Positions 21,229 through 34,102 of a stretch of DNA of 64,000 bases are shown one piece after another. The DNA is taken from positions 1 through 64,000 of the forward strand of contig JALLLS010000076.1 in the NCBI GenBank assembly GCA_025094145.1. The letters are read 5' to 3'. The translations under genes were made by a program, and so were the position numbers. Position 1 is the stretch's first letter. Each line of letters opens with the position of its first letter. The notes below the pieces were generated by a model. The model had not been told where the DNA came from, ran no database searches, and saw only the letters and a list, made by a program, of their open reading frames with translations. Source of the stretch: Spinellus fusiger (lineage: Eukaryota > Mucoromycota > Mucoromycetes > Mucorales > Phycomycetaceae).

Positions 21229-24200
21229 ATGCAAAGACAATTAACTACCTATCTATCCCCTGGACTACTACCAGGCGCACATGTCACTGATCTAACGGAT
21301 ATAGAGCGACCTTCTGAAGAAGCCATTGTTACTACTATTAGAGCTCGTTTCTTACAAGACAAGATATACACTCGTATACGCCACTCCATTCTACTGGCAG
21401 TGAATCCCTATAAAGACATTCGTTCATCAATACAGGATGCCAGTGCTAACTATTTATTGGAATACAAAGACACTGAAAATAGAGAGCGATTAGATCCACA
21501 CTTATTTCAACATGTGAACCAAGCCTATTTTCATATGCGTCGAACAGGAAAAGATCAATCAGTCGTATTTAGGTAATAAGGTCTTTCCACTACTACAGAT
21601 AGATAAATGTTGATTGTCGAGTGTACTAAATTATTTTATCGATTGATCCAACTATAATATTATATCAATTATTCCTATTCTTACCATCATTCCCCACTTC
21701 AAGTGGTCTTTGTGGCAGTGGAAAATCAGAATTATGCCAGTGGGCTCTATACCACTTGGTCACTCTCAGCAGTGGACACAAAAGGAAACAACAATCTCGC
21801 ATCCAAGAATTAATTCAAATGGCTTACGGTGTTCTCGAAGCCTTTGGGCATGCAAAAACAGTAGGCAATGGAAATGCCTCGAGATTCGGAAAATACCTTG
21901 AACTCCAATTCAACGAACGGGGACGCATGACAGGAGCCAAATTCCTTGATTATATGCTAGAAAAGTCAAGAGTTACCCACTTTCTTAGCGACGACGAACG
22001 TAACTTTCATGTTTTCTATTACTTACTGCATGGAACCACCATGGAAGAAAAAACAATGTTGAAACTGCACGATGGAGGGGCTTCCTATGGAACCCTATAT
22101 AGAAATAAAGAAGCAGCAAGAACAGCGGCCTGTGGGGTGGCCGAAGAAGATGCAGAAAAGTATGCGGAACTGCGAACACACTTGAAAGCACTAGGAATCA
22201 ACAAAACAACATGGCTGCATATCACACAGGTCTTGGCAGCTATTCTTCATCTCGCCAGTCTTCATTTTGTAGACGATGCATCCAATCGACAAGACTCAGC
22301 CATTGTAAAGAATACTGAAGAATTGGACATTGCTGCCGATTTGCTCGGGGTTGAGCCCAAGGCATTGGAGTCTGTGCTTACTTATAAAACAAAACTCATC
22401 AAACGAGACCTTACTACTATCTTTCTGAATGCAGAACAGGCAGCTACTCAGCGTGATCATCTTGTACAAGTCCTTTACTCACTTTTATTTGCTTGGATTG
22501 TCCAAGTGCTCAACAAGCGACTGTGCAAGGAGAACTTTCAGAACTTTATTGGCATCGTTGATTTTCCAGGTGCAGAAGCACCTACTATTGCCTCGTTTGA
22601 TAAATTTTGTGTGAACTTTTCAAATGAGAAACTCGAAGACTTTATGCTCCAACATATCACCTACCGACATGCAGAAGTGTACCATGAACTGTCTGTGCCA
22701 AAAGAACCCATTACACTGCACACTAACCTCGAGTGTCTACAGCTTATTATGGATCCAGGCCATGGACTACTGGCCACCATGAGCAGACTCGTCAAGGCAG
22801 CAATGGGCGTAGATGAGAATGTAGAGAAACATAAAACGCGTCAAGCCATGGATGAGTTCCTCACGAACAATTCCAAGAATACCTGCATGACAATCAAAAG
22901 ATCCGATACTGGAACACAACTCTTTACAATCCAACATTTTACAGGCCCTGTTACTTACTCCACCAACCACTTTTTTGCCAATGACAGTGAAGCACTGGGA
23001 GCAGATTTTGTATCTCTTTTCCATCGTAATGCTACCCACACCCCTTCTAATCATGATGATGGGTATGGAGATCCACTTGTCAATGAATTAGTGAGTCTGT
23101 TGTTTGCTCAGACTACTACAGCACATCCCAAGAACAGTCGTACAGTTGTGTCTCTCCAGCCTTCCTCTTCCTCCAAATCACGACGGGCAGCTTCCACACG
23201 TCAATCGAAAGATGAACCTAATTTATTCACAGGAGCAAGCACCAACAATAGTAGAGCAGTCCATTTGGGAGAAGCCTTAGGGGATTTGGTATTGACCCTT
23301 GAGGAGACAAAGATTTGGTGGGTGATTTGTCTACGTCCCAACGATCTCTTGCTTCCCAACTCATGCGATGCCAAAAAAGTCACTGCCCAAGTCAAATTGT
23401 TCAATGTGTTGGATATTACTGCTCGTTCTAAATACGAATACACCATGCGAATAGAAATGGAAGAGTTTTGTGATCGTTATGTGGATCTTATTCAGGCCAC
23501 AGTCATGGAATTAGATGCAGAGCCCAAAGACAAATGCACAGCCTTGAAAGATTCATTACGGTGGTCTGAAAGAATGATGGTGATTGGAGAAGATAAGGTA
23601 GATACAGATCCTTTGTTTTCTCTTCATCTTTCTGTATTCACATTCGGGCTTCTGTCTAGGTTTTCTTGAGTGAACATGCTTGGGCTATGCTTGAAAATAA
23701 ATTAAGAAGCATGGAGAAGAGAGAACAACGAAGAGCACGGTGTATTGCTAAAGGTATTCCGTTTATTGGTAAGTCTATCTCCCTCTTTCTTTAATTTCTT
23801 GAGGCTATATTGGAAGGAAGGAAAGAAGGAATAGGTAAAAGAAAAAAGTAACAACTACTGATCTATTTTGCAACTAGAGGAAGAAGAAATCGTTCCTATG
23901 ACTCCCTCCCTCTCACAAAACTCACCTTCTTGCTTTGATCCCTCTGTGTCAGACGAAGGCACTGTCAATTCTGAAGACTACATGGATGAACATCATCACC
24001 ACCACCACCACCACTACGACGAAACAGAATCTATAGGCTCCTCCCATCTCTGTGACGGCAACTCTATCCTTTCCAAAACTCCTAGCGAGACTGACAATAT
24101 CAGTTTTATGGAGAAGCAAGAAACTATCACTACGATTAAAACCATGGCTCCTTCGCCTGAAAAACAGTTTGATAACACACACCAAAAAACTGCCACTGCA

Positions 24201-27167
24201 CGTCGAGGCTGGGTGCTACTGACATGGCTATGTACTTGGTGGATTCCCAGTTTTGCTATGAGTGCATACGGCATGCGTCGATCAGATATTCGTATGGCAT
24301 GGCGTGAAAAGGTAACTCTGTGTGTCCTTATTTCCCTGCTCTGTGCTATCATGGTATGGTTCATTGCATTCTTTGGACAATTGGTCTGTCCCCACCAGGA
24401 TCTCTTTACACAATCCGAACTTCAAGCTAAAAGTGGTCGAGACAATGCCTATGTGGCAGTGCGTGGTGAAGTGTTTGATCTTACCTCTTTTGCTCCTCGT
24501 CACTGGGCCTCTGAAGTGATCTCATCCCATGCTATTTTCCAGTACAGTGGACAAGATGCCAGTGATTTGTTTCCAGTGCAGGTGTCTGCTCTTTGCGATG
24601 GACTGGATGGAAAAGTCTCAAAACAAATCACATTAAATGCCCATATCAACATTACAGACTCCAATGCAGTGTACCATGACTTTCGTTATTTTCAAGAAGA
24701 TTATCGTCCTGATTGGTATTTTGAACAAATGGTGTATTTGCGTAAAAACTATCGTATTGGGTTCATGGGTTATGATCCTGCTGATATCAAGAACCAGGCG
24801 TCCATGCCTGTTCAAATGGGAGGCATCAATACCCAGAGACAGTGGGCTATTCTTCATAACAATGTATATGACTTGACATCTTATATGATGGGTGGACGAG
24901 GAGCACGGGCAAGACAAGGACAGATAGTGGTGCTGGATACAGACTTTATTGATAACTCCATTACTGAACTCTTTCGACAGTTGTCAGGCAGTGATGTGTC
25001 GGCTCATTTTGATGCCTTGCCACTTTCTAAAGACATGCGGGATCGACAATTGATCTGTTTGCGCAATCTGTTTCTTGTAGGAAAAGTAGATACACGCAAT
25101 TCTCTCCAATGCCTGTTTTCTGAATACTTGTTGCTTCTGATTACTGGGTTTTTATGCAGTGTGATTCTTTTCAAGTTTTTGGCTGCTTTACGACTCACCT
25201 CTGAGCCGTCCTTGAGTGAATATGACAAATTTATTATCTGCCAGGTGCCTTGTTATACGGAGGGAGAAGACTCCCTACTCAAAACCATCAATTCTCTCAC
25301 TGTAATGAAATACGACGACAAGCGCAAGTTGTTATTCTTAATTGCTGATGGTATGATTGTTGGTAGTGGGAATGACAGATCCACACCTCGTATTGTATTG
25401 GATATTCTTGGTGTAGATCCCAACACAGATCCAGAACCAATGTCCTTTTTATCACTTGGAGATGGTCGTAAGCAGCACAACATGGGTAAAGTATATTCAG
25501 GTCTTTATGAATGCTCAGGTCATGTTGTGCCTTACATTGTCGTGGTGAAGGTGGGCACTCCAGAAGAACATCAAAAGCCAGGCAACAGAGGAAAAAGAGA
25601 TTCTCAAATGGTGTTGATGCGCTTCCTTAACAAAGTCCATTTTGATGCTCCAATGACACCACTGGAGCTGGAAATACATCATCAGCTTAAGAATGTCATT
25701 GGAGTGAATCCTGGATTCTATGAGTTTGTGCTTATGGTGGATGCTGATACAGAAGTCTTGCCAGATTCCCTCACCCGTATGGTGGCCTGTTTTGTCAATG
25801 ATAGCAAAATTGTGGGGTTATGTGGAGAAACCATGCTGTCAAATGAAAAGGATACGTGGGTGACAATGATCCAAGTGTACGAGTACTACATATCCCATCA
25901 TCTTGCCAAAGCCTTTGAGTCTCTGTTTGGCTCTGTGACCTGTCTTCCTGGGTGCTTTTGTATGTACCGTATTCGCTCTACCACACGCAACCAGCCTTTG
26001 TTAGCATCGAATCAAGTTATCTATGATTATGCAGAAAACGTAGTAGACACACTGCATAAGAAGAATCTGCTCCATTTAGGAGAAGACCGGTATCTAACTA
26101 CACTTATTCTCAAGCACTTTCCCAACTACAAGACCAAATTCACACCGGATGCTGCCTGCATGACAAATGCCCCTGATCGTTGGCCTGTGCTGTTATCACA
26201 GAGACGTCGATGGATCAATTCTACTGTTCATAACCTGGGTGAACTTATGTTTCTTCCTCAGTTGTGTGGGTTCTGTTGTTTCTCGATGCGATTTGTGGTG
26301 ATGCTGGATCTGTTGAGTACGCTGGTGATGCCTGCTGTTGTATGTTACCTGGGGTATTTAGTATACCAACTGTGCACCAATACGAGTCAAGTCCCTCTCA
26401 TGTCCATCATTACCCTGGCAGGTGTGTATGGTCTACAAGCCATTATCTTTATTATGCGGCGCAAGTGGGAGCATGTTGGGTGGATGATTGTCTATGTCTT
26501 GGCTATTCCCGTCTTTTCATTTCTTATTCCCATGTATGCCTTCTGGCACTTTGATGACTTTTCATGGGGAAATACGCGTATTGTAATGAGTGAGACAGGA
26601 CAGCGCAAGGGCATTGGATCAGAAGAAGGCCTCTTTGATCCTGCTAGCATTCCTACAAAGCGGTGGTCTGAGCATCAGGAAGAACAGTTGAACAAGACAA
26701 TACAGAGTGGTGAATGGGAGCAGCGTTCAGTAGGCACAGATCCCACCCTCCACAGTGTTTGTAGCTGTCCACCCTCCACTGTCCACTCAGCATCTCATCT
26801 CTCGTCTGTCTCCTGTGAGGAAGAAGAGAAAGAAGAAAGAGAGGGTTCTGTCTATACTATGAACCAAGAAGGACAGCGACACTACCACCCCTCTCCTGGC
26901 TATTATTATGAAGGCAGTATCTATCACCCACAGTACTCTCCTTCTGTTGTGTCCAATGCACAGAGCCAAGTAGACTACGCGCCTACTGAAGCCGTTATTG
27001 TCCAGGAAATTGAGCGTATACTAAATGACTATGACCTTATGCGTCTAACGAAGAAACAGGTGCATGACACACTATCAGAGGTGTTTGGCATAGACATGAG
27101 ATATCAGTGGGATTTTATTAACCAGTGCATTGAGACACTTTTGGCTGAGCGACTGGAGCCCTACTAA
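21229..27167 (+). CDS. Chitin synthase with N-terminal myosin-motor-like domain (class V/VII type, about 1878 aa)
   Basis: Exons 21229-21572, 21704-23597, 23660-23768 and 23878-27167 join in phase to 1879 codons. Residues 1 to about 770 are myosin-motor-like: CGSGKSE P-loop, NGNASRFGKYLEL switch I, and an altered switch II (DFPGAEAP). A His8 run lies near residue 825, then two membrane segments, a cytochrome-b5-like region (YVAVRGEVFDLTSFAPRHW, near 970) and the chitin synthase core: QVPCYTEGEDSL (near 1237), MVDADTEVLPDSL (near 1404), LPGCFCMYR, LGEDRYLT and QRRRWINST (near 1557). Several membrane segments and a DEK_C-like domain (about 1819-1877) close it. It makes chitin from UDP-GlcNAc at hyphal tips; in known fungi the motor helps retain vesicles at the tip. 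P-loop Cys and the lost switch II Gly-Phe-Glu suggest a weak or inactive ATPase. Confidence 0.95.
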
Positions 27168-27707
27168 GCACACATGTTCTCTTGCATTCGTACTCGTATT
27201 CTTATTCTTATTCTTATTCTTATCATTATTCGCCCATCTACACTCCCCTTCTCTTCTCTTTCTTAGCTAGGCTTCCCTTAGCCTCTTTTGTGTTGACTTC
27301 ATGGATCAGCTAAAGATGACGTCATGTATTTGTCCCCATGCCCCCTGAGGACTGTTCTTTTGAGGGTTCTATTCCTATTCCTATTCCACCGTATCATAGC
27401 AGCCGACACTAGGCACTCTAAATCTACAAACACTTATTAAAAGAAAAAAGCACTACTCTATCAGTCTACAGGCAAGACACACTCGGGCTAATTCTATCGT
27501 GTTACTTGTGTTATTACTAGCAGTGTTATTATCAGCAGTGTTATTATCAGCAGTGTTATTATCAGCAGTGTTATTATCAGCAGTGCTAGATGCTATCATT
27601 ATTTTGTTACTTTATTATTCTATTATTTCGTAAAAAAAAAAAGACAAGCATTTTAATTCTCAGTCACAGGTTCTTTTTCTTTCTCTAAGAGGCAAACGAA
27701 AATAAGA
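27168..27707. other. Intergenic between chitin synthase and NDUFA8
   Basis: Contains short ATTCTT repeats near 27195-27225 and a 15-bp minisatellite at 27521-27585. No gene seen. The last 100 bp probably hold the NDUFA8 promoter. Confidence 0.5.
27521..27585 (+). repeat. 15-bp minisatellite CAGTGTTATTATCAG, four perfect units plus a partial
   Basis: Four identical 15-nt units (27521-27580) followed by CAGTG. A degenerate unit precedes them (GTGTTATTACTAG). Confidence 0.9.
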
Positions 27708-28306
27708 ATGTCGACTCATTCCCAATCCACCCTCTCACATACCAACTTTGTGGATGCAACACCCCTGCCTGCTAGTGTGCCCTCCGTAGAAGAAGTTGGT
27801 ACTACGTCTGCTCCCCTTAAAAGCGCGTCTTTCTTTATTGGACAGTACTGCAAACCCTACAATGATGATTTTATGTCGTGTAAGAATGAAAACAACGACC
27901 CCAAGCACTGTTTGAAGGAGGGTCGCAAAGTGACTCGTTGTGCCATTGACCTGTAAGCAGAAGAGAGAAACAGAGAGAAACAGAGACTAAGTGCCTTGTT
28001 CGTTTGCTAGTATCCAGAAGCTGAGAGAGAACTGTGGCAAGGAATTTGATGCTCACTGGCAATGTTTGGAGAAGCACAACCAGGAGCTATTCAACTGCCG
28101 TCAGCCTGAGCTTACGTTCAACACCTGTGTCTTTGAGAAACTGGTAAGTTGTTTTATACTATACTGCACTACACTACTATGGAACTCATGTCCTATTTCT
28201 CTTGTTATTTCTATAGGGATTGGAGAAGAAGATTCCCGGATCCCCAGAAGGCCAAGAGCAGGTCCATAACAAAAAGAACCCCGTATTCACTCCTCAGTTC
28301 AATTAA
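27708..28306 (+). CDS. NDUFA8: NADH:ubiquinone oxidoreductase subunit NDUFA8-like (155 aa, three exons)
   Basis: Exons 27708-27952, 28011-28143 and 28217-28306 join in phase to 156 codons. The protein has two twin CX9C (CHCH) pairs: C-KPYNDDFMS-C with C-LKEGRKVTR-C, and C-GKEFDAHWQ-C with C-RQPELTFNT-C. They are followed by VFEKLGLEKKIPGSPEG and a short tail. This four-fold CX9C layout and the LGLEK.IPG segment are typical of the NDUFA8 (19-20 kDa, Pgiv) accessory subunit of respiratory complex I, which is imported through Mia40 and sits on the intermembrane-space side. Its presence implies that this fungus keeps complex I. It is convergent with DCTN6; stop codons are 62 bp apart. Confidence 0.88.
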
Positions 28307-28367
28307 TAAAAGACCAAAAAGACCATGGATAGATTAGAAACCAGCAAGAGACTGTTTATAAGGGAGT

Positions 28368-29327
28368 TTATGCCATTTCTAACTTCTTCAAATGATTGTA
28401 TTTTGGCAGTACCTGTCTTATGGGTAAGTAGAAGAAGAAGAGAGGGGAGTGTTTACCTCTCGCAAGTACTCCAAGTGACGTGCATGGACAGCAGCCTGCG
28501 ACTAGAGGACACAGCCCATATATCAGTAGGAGACTGCAGTGTTGACTATAAATAAGATGTACCTGTAATACCTGGCTCTGTAGTCTTCTCTTGGACATAC
28601 TACCATAGATAACCGTCAGATCAGGAATTGTCTCATTGGTGTCTGTAGAGCAAGCAGCGCCTACAACACAGTGGTTCCCAAGAATCGTACTTCCCAAGAC
28701 GCGTGCTATGTCCATGAGTCCAGTGGGTTCTCTCTTATTCTCTTATGCTCTCTTATTCTCTCCTATTCTCTTGCAGTGAGAGTAAAATACCTCTTGCTTC
28801 AACTGTGTTGCTGTTTCCAATTCGAGATCCTTCCACATCTACCAGGAACATGGATTTAAGTACAAATACATAGATACAAGTACACAAAGTCACTTACAGC
28901 AAGCTACCTCAAATACATTCTCATCACCAATCACAAGGGGAGTTGTATTTCTGTGGGTGGGTTAGAAACAGGAGCAGAACTCTTTCCTATGCCTCACTTG
29001 TTAAAGATGACAGCATTCTCCTCAATAATATTGTTGCGTCCAATATAAATAGGCCCATTCTCAGCAATCACTCTGCACTGAGGATGAAGTACAGTGCCTT
29101 AATAGTCCAGCCATCAATACCACAACACGTCATGACGCGGGTCTACATTACCTGAGCCTAAGTCACTCATGAGTATATTAGTCTACAGGAACACTCTTTA
29201 CCAATAGATATTTCTCCTCTGAGGTCTGTTTCCTGACATACCACCGACTTCTGTCCTGCTGTAATACGATTTCTATGGAGACAACTAAGCACCAGTGAGG
29301 GCTACTATTCAATGCATACCTTGACAT
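28368..29327 (-). CDS. DCTN6: Dynactin subunit 6 (p27) left-handed beta-helix protein, about 172 aa, multi-exon
   Basis: The start is the ATG at 29327 with an 8-nt first exon (ATGTCAAG). Phase-matched splicing over about eight exons gives [111 protein letters not shown] and the end [21 protein letters not shown]. The imperfect hexapeptide repeats and the IPxxTVIYG and LPKYNHLKK signatures are those of DCTN6. With p25 (DCTN5), p62 and Arp11 it forms the pointed-end complex of dynactin, needed for dynein cargo choice. The stop is at 28368-28370. Exon borders are inferred only from frame and GT-AG signals. It diverges from the rhomboid gene with 164 bp between starts. Confidence 0.87.
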
Positions 29328-29491
29328 GAAGAACCTACTTTGATAGAGCCACTGTGGAAAATAGAATCCTAGTCACAAACTCACCGAATGAGTGCCTTTT
29401 TGCTTGCAACGATTTCTCGATTTCCTTATTTCTCGATTTCCTTATTTCTTTACTCACAGCTCTCCTTGTTCTTCATTCTGTTACTACTGCC
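29328..29491. promoter_or_regulatory. Short bidirectional promoter region, DCTN6 / rhomboid
   Basis: 164 bp lie between divergent start codons. It includes a repeated CTCGATTTCCTTATTT (near 29417-29450). No named site recognised. Confidence 0.45.
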
Positions 29492-30490
29492 ATGATCCGT
29501 CTGATAGTGAGTGCAAGAGGACTGTCACAAAAGACACCTAGGATTCCTCTGACTGTACGCCATGTCAACACACTTAACAACCCTTCTCCCGCCACTCTTC
29601 CTGCACACACACGCCTTCTGACAGTGTCTTATGCAAAACCAATTCTCTTTGGCACCACAGCCTCCTGTCTATTTTTTATTACTGCTGCCTATGAATACGA
29701 TAAACATCAGCACTCCTTATGGGATCACTGGAAGAAAAGCAAGAGCTGGTGGAACAACAGACATAACCAACCCACTTTCTCTGAAATATGGCAGGAGAAA
29801 AGAACCCTTCTCTTGGAGCGTAGAGCTCTTCTCTTGGAAAGAATTGGCCAAAGAATCCAAGCCATGGATCTTCCACGCGATATCCAGCGAGTCTATCTTG
29901 TCATGGCCCAGAAATACCTCTCCCTGTCAGAAGCACAGGTCACCTTGGCATGTCTGGTGGCCCTGAACGGTGTAGTATTCGCAGCCTGGCAGATCCCAAG
30001 GCTCCTTCCTTGGATGCAGCGGTGGTTTATGCACCATCCTGCCCACCCACGCACCATCACACTCCTCACCAGCTGCTTCTCCCACCAAGGGTTCCTACAT
30101 CTGTCCATGAACATGGTTGGACTGTGGTCTTTTGGCACTTATTTGCATGATACACTAGGAAGAGAGCAGTTTATTGCTCTCTACCTGTCGATGGGCATAG
30201 GGGCCAATGTCATTAGCCACTGTCTAAGCACAGCCTTACGCTCTACACGCCCTATGATACCCACTCTAGGTGCCAGTGGAGCCATCTATGGATTGCTGTC
30301 TGGGATGGCCTATCTCCATCCCCAGTCTAGCATTACAATGATCTTCCTGCCCTTTCTGCCTGTCACATTAGGCCATGCCATGCCAGCCCTCATGGCACTG
30401 GATGTAGCTGGTATTATATTCAAATGGCGGACGTTGGATCATTATGTAAGTAGAATAGCATATAGAAATAAAAATAAAAATAAAAATAAA

Positions 30491-30521
<31 letters not shown>

Positions 30522-30691
30522 TAAAAAAATAAAATAAAATAAAATAAAATAAAAATATAACTAAAACTAACAAGAGATAACATTAGGCCCATTTGGCAGG
30601 CGCTTCTTTTGGCCTATCTTACATGGCCTATGGTCATCATTACGTATGGCAGCCTCTGGTACAAACAATGATGGAGATGCGTACATGCTAG
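29492..30691 (+). CDS. Mitochondrial rhomboid protease, PARL/Pcp1 type (352 aa, two exons)
   Basis: Exon 1 is 29492-30445 and exon 2 is 30587-30691, phase 0. The N-terminus MIRLIVSARGLSQKTPRIPL is an Arg-rich amphipathic presequence, followed by one membrane segment and a long matrix/linker helix region. The six-helix rhomboid core has HQGFLHLSMNMVGLWSFG (HLxxNM region), the catalytic serine in GASGAIYG (residue about 261) and, after the intron, AHLAGASFG with the catalytic histidine (residue about 320), then MAYGHHYVW as in PARL. The family cleaves membrane proteins such as Mgm1/OPA1 in the mitochondrial inner membrane. The ATG at 29492 is preferred over an in-frame one at 29354, because it gives a good presequence. 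The intron contains an AAAAAT array, so a splice failure would remove the catalytic His. Confidence 0.9.
30466..30555 (+). repeat. AAAAAT/AAAAT simple repeat inside the rhomboid intron
   Basis: About 90 bp of AAAAAT and AAAAT units between donor 30446 and acceptor 30586. Confidence 0.9.
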
Positions 30692-30728
30692 GGCCCATAG
30701 GGTTTGAATTGTATTGTAATAAACTATG

Positions 30729-31996
30729 TCATGGATCTTCCTCCTCCTCTCGAATAGGTGTTAGTTTACCACTGCGCTCTAATTCTATGCCTATAGAAGA
30801 TACATCCCACTTGGAAACACCTGCATTGCGCTTCATCAACTCACTCTCCATACGAAAGATCACCCACACCCAGCGTCTGCCTATTTCTAACAGCTGAAGA
30901 GCAAGAAGGTGGTGATGAAGGGACTGCAGTGTTGGATGGGAGGAGAGGCGTGTACTCCATACCATTCTTACTGCAAAATCTAGTCCAATGGCCAGACCAT
31001 ACAGGGGCCACGGGAAATGGCACTGGCGGCGGAGTCGTATGTGTGCATAAGGAGAGACTGGAATAGACACAAGGTGCCAATCCATAGCAATATCCCATCC
31101 AAAAGAATACAGAGAATTGATCAGTGAGAACATAATCCATATTCGTAACAGGTAAACGTCCTTTGTCCACCATGAAGATGGAACAGAGCCGTGGTCTGCT
31201 AGAGTGACGGCTGCTCTTCGTAGACTGGTATTCAAGGCAATGACAGGAAAGGCAGATGCGTATTTGAGTGCATTCCATACGTGTCGTTTGGTATTCGACT
31301 CGGTGTATTCACAGAGACACTGCCGCAAACGCAGCAGAGAGGGTATACTATATCAACACACATCGACATGAACATCCATGCCACCATAACTCACACTGCA
31401 CAAGAATACCTCATTACAAAACATGCAACAAGATCGACTGGATAGGCATACTGGTTGGCTGGGCCTTCTTGAAGATAGTAGGCCCACACCGTTGTTATTC
31501 CATCCCCAAACACACCTGACAGACTCGTTAATATGTCAGCAAGAATGATATCAGAAAAGTGCACAGGAGAGGTCATGGAGAAGGAGAACACGCGGGATAG
31601 ACCTCTATAGCATTGAGTGGTGGTGTTAGAAGACACTACGTACCTGTGGAAACGGACGCGTTCTTTACGATCCAGTCCCCTGCCTGGCCACCAGAGCAAT
31701 AGAACAAAGGCTCCATACGCCACTAAGGGTAGGTAGTGTATTTGTGGGTGGGTGCGAGAGGACCAGACACACAGAAGAACAACAGAGCTCATGGCACTAG
31801 CAAGAGTCATAAGAGGGACATGGGTGGAATGTTTGTCTAGAGGCGAAGATCCTTGGACTAGATGACCAGGATCCAAGTGACATGAGCTTAGAATGAAAAG
31901 AATAAAAAGCCATCCCCACGTCCCTACACAGAGCATAACAAGAGGTCTGTAGATGGCAGGAATGAGCGACTGCACAGCAGGCAAACCAGCATCCAT
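30729..31996 (-). CDS. ERD1: Erd1-like EXS-domain membrane protein (about 388 aa, three exons)
   Basis: Exons 31996-31644, 31604-31410 and 31347-30729 join in phase to 389 codons. The first intron is 39 nt with a CTAAC branch-like motif, and reading through it also stays open. The start MDAGLPAVQSLIPAIYRPLVMLCVG resembles the Erd1 N-terminus. About eight membrane segments follow, and EXS-domain hallmarks: FSDIILADILTSLSGVFGD, SLLRLRQCLCEY, WNALKYASAFPVI and DWHLVS. Yeast Erd1 is a Golgi protein that returns phosphate from the lumen and is needed for retention of ER and Golgi glycosyltransferases. The final acidic EEEED tail is cytosolic. It is convergent with the rhomboid gene, with only 37 bp between stops. 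Confidence 0.85.
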
Positions 31997-32818
31997 GAGG
32001 GGAAGAAAAGGGGAATAAGTGACTAGTTTTTTTTTGTCTGTTTTTTTTAGTGCCAACAAGACAGCAAAGATGGGAGAATAAAAATAATCGAAAAAGAATA
32101 AAGAAAAGACATGCCTTTATGGACATATATGTCTATTTTTATGTCCATGTCTGGAGGTAGGTGTGTTCATCTATATAACTATAGATTTATCAGTGTGTAT
32201 TCTATAGGTGCTATAGATGTTCTATAGATACTCTATAGGTATTGTGTTTATTCTGTAGGTTCTATTGTTATCTTTGATCTTAGTATCAAAAGGGATCCGG
32301 CCAGTCAACGTGTAGTTAAACTATGTGATTTATTCAATTCATCATAGACTTTTTTTATACTATTTTCTACGACTGACTCACTGCTAAAAACCATGATATA
32401 AGGAGTGTATCGATAATGTAATAAATTTGTGTCAATGGTATGGTTATTTCTTACGAGTGTCTAACATACATGGTAACTTTCCCTTTTTGGCTGTTCTGAA
32501 CTACAACTGATGATTATCCATTTTTGGAAAATAATCTTACAATACTATAGGTATTCTGTAAGTACTGCATATATTCTGTGTTTATTTTGTATGTATTCTA
32601 TAGATAGTGCATATATTCTATAGGTAGATGTATATATTCTGTGTGTATTGTGTATTTACTTTGCATATACTCTCTATGCACCGTATATGTGTTGTATAAT
32701 GACTGCATAAGTGTTGTATTGGTGCTATATAAAAAGAAAGAAAGAAAGAGTATGGCGGGATGTTTTATTCTCCTCTCCCATTACCGCCATAATAAAGGGC
32801 TGCTCTATGGATGAGGGA
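31997..32818. other. Intergenic with repeated CTATAGGT-type motifs
   Basis: No gene. From about 32200 to 32720, short TTCTATAG(G/A)T and TATTCTGTG(T/A) motifs recur many times. It ends with an AAAGAAAG tract (32731-32749) and the 3' end of the HSF-type gene. Confidence 0.5.
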
Positions 32819-34102
32819 TTATTCTTCTGATCCAGAGATCGCTCTTAGTGGCCCCAATTGGCGGAGATGTGGTGGGTGAGAATAGTGTGGTGGGTAGTGT
32901 TGAAAAGTAGAGTAATGCGATAATGAATCTGCTGTAGCGTCACATATCAAAGATGAGAAGGAAGGCAAAAGAGTAAGTATCTTTTCTTTACTATTACTAT
33001 CTGATCTATGGTGGCCATTGAGATATGGCTCATTGTTATAGCTGTGGTGGTAGAATATTGTGGTAGTTGAAGGAGCATTGGTTGGTGTTGTCTTAGAACT
33101 GGCAGCAATACTGGCCTTATCTGATGGAGAGTTCTTTATAGTGTCTATCAAAGAAAAAAATAATATTTTTTTTAACTTTGTTTGAATAATAAAACAAAAG
33201 AATAATAATGAGTTTACCTTTATTTTCTGTTGTAGAAATGAGTTGGCATGAGATAGTATCTGTTTCGGGGCTATATGGCATAGTACATCCTTTTGTAAGC
33301 ATCTTATCTATAATCTATAGGGAGTGAGTTGATGTTTAATAAATATTATACCTCTTGTTGTCTCTGTTGGATATTCCTCAGCTCAATTGCTTCTTTTTGC
33401 ATGTCTTCACATTTTTTCTCTGTTAAATGTAATGCCTGTTGAATATCTTTTAAGCGTTCCGACAGCTTGTCCATATGAGGGCTAATCATTTTATATTTAG
33501 AATCAGATCCTTCTAAGGACGGTAGTGGTGCACGTCTTCGGATGTGCTGTAATAAATCACTCGAATCCTTTCGGAAGAATTCATGTTTGAACTGCCATAT
33601 TGTCTGCTGAGGAGCTTCTGGGGAGATGTCCACATGATAAACTTTTCGAAACCCATACACTATGATACACAAGTAAATTAATAAGAACACATCACAAAAT
33701 AATTTGATATCGATAGTTGAAATTTTAATGCTAATAAATATTGGAAAATAAAATAAAAAAAAGTATATGCAACTTACGGTTAAGCTGTCGAACAAAGCTA
33801 GGCCAGTTGTTATGTTTGAAATAACGTGGTAAAACAAACTTGGCAAAGGTTGTGGCATTAGGAACGCAAATCACAAGGCCATTATCTGACCACGTAATGA
33901 GATGGTCAATCGACATGTCGTTCATGATACTAAAAGTTAATATGTGAATATTAGTTTTTGAATATGTGGATAGAAATAGAACATATGTTTATTTGTCAAC
34001 TTACAACCATAACTTTTTGATAAAGGTTGTAAGTGATCTTCCTTGAAGAGAAGGAATCGTTGGGTGAGTGTGATTAAGTGATGATTTGTTAAATCTCATC
34101 AT
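32819..34102 (-). CDS. HSF-type DNA-binding transcription factor (about 322 aa, five exons)
   Basis: Exons 34102-34005, 33929-33778, 33659-33352, 33302-33218 and 33144-32819 join in phase to 323 codons. The HSF winged-helix domain occupies about residues 22-120: LTTFIKKLWFIMND, SIDHLITWSDNGLVICV, ATTFAKFVLPRYFKHNNWPSFVRQLN (recognition helix) and, after the intron, LYGFRKVYHV, then WQFKHEFFRKDSSDLLQHIRRR. A coiled-coil-like segment follows (DKLSERLKDIQQALHLTEKKCEDMQKEAIELRN, split in the sequence by no intron), matching the HR-A/B trimerisation region. The C-terminal third is Ser/Thr/His-rich and low in complexity. Fungal relatives are Hsf1, Sfl1, Mga2-type and Skn7; the absence of a receiver domain excludes Skn7. 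It probably acts in the nucleus in stress or morphogenesis control. Confidence 0.87.

Noticed and set aside
24633..24917. Minus-strand frames inside the chitin synthase gene
   Set aside because: Shadows of a long, well-supported coding exon.
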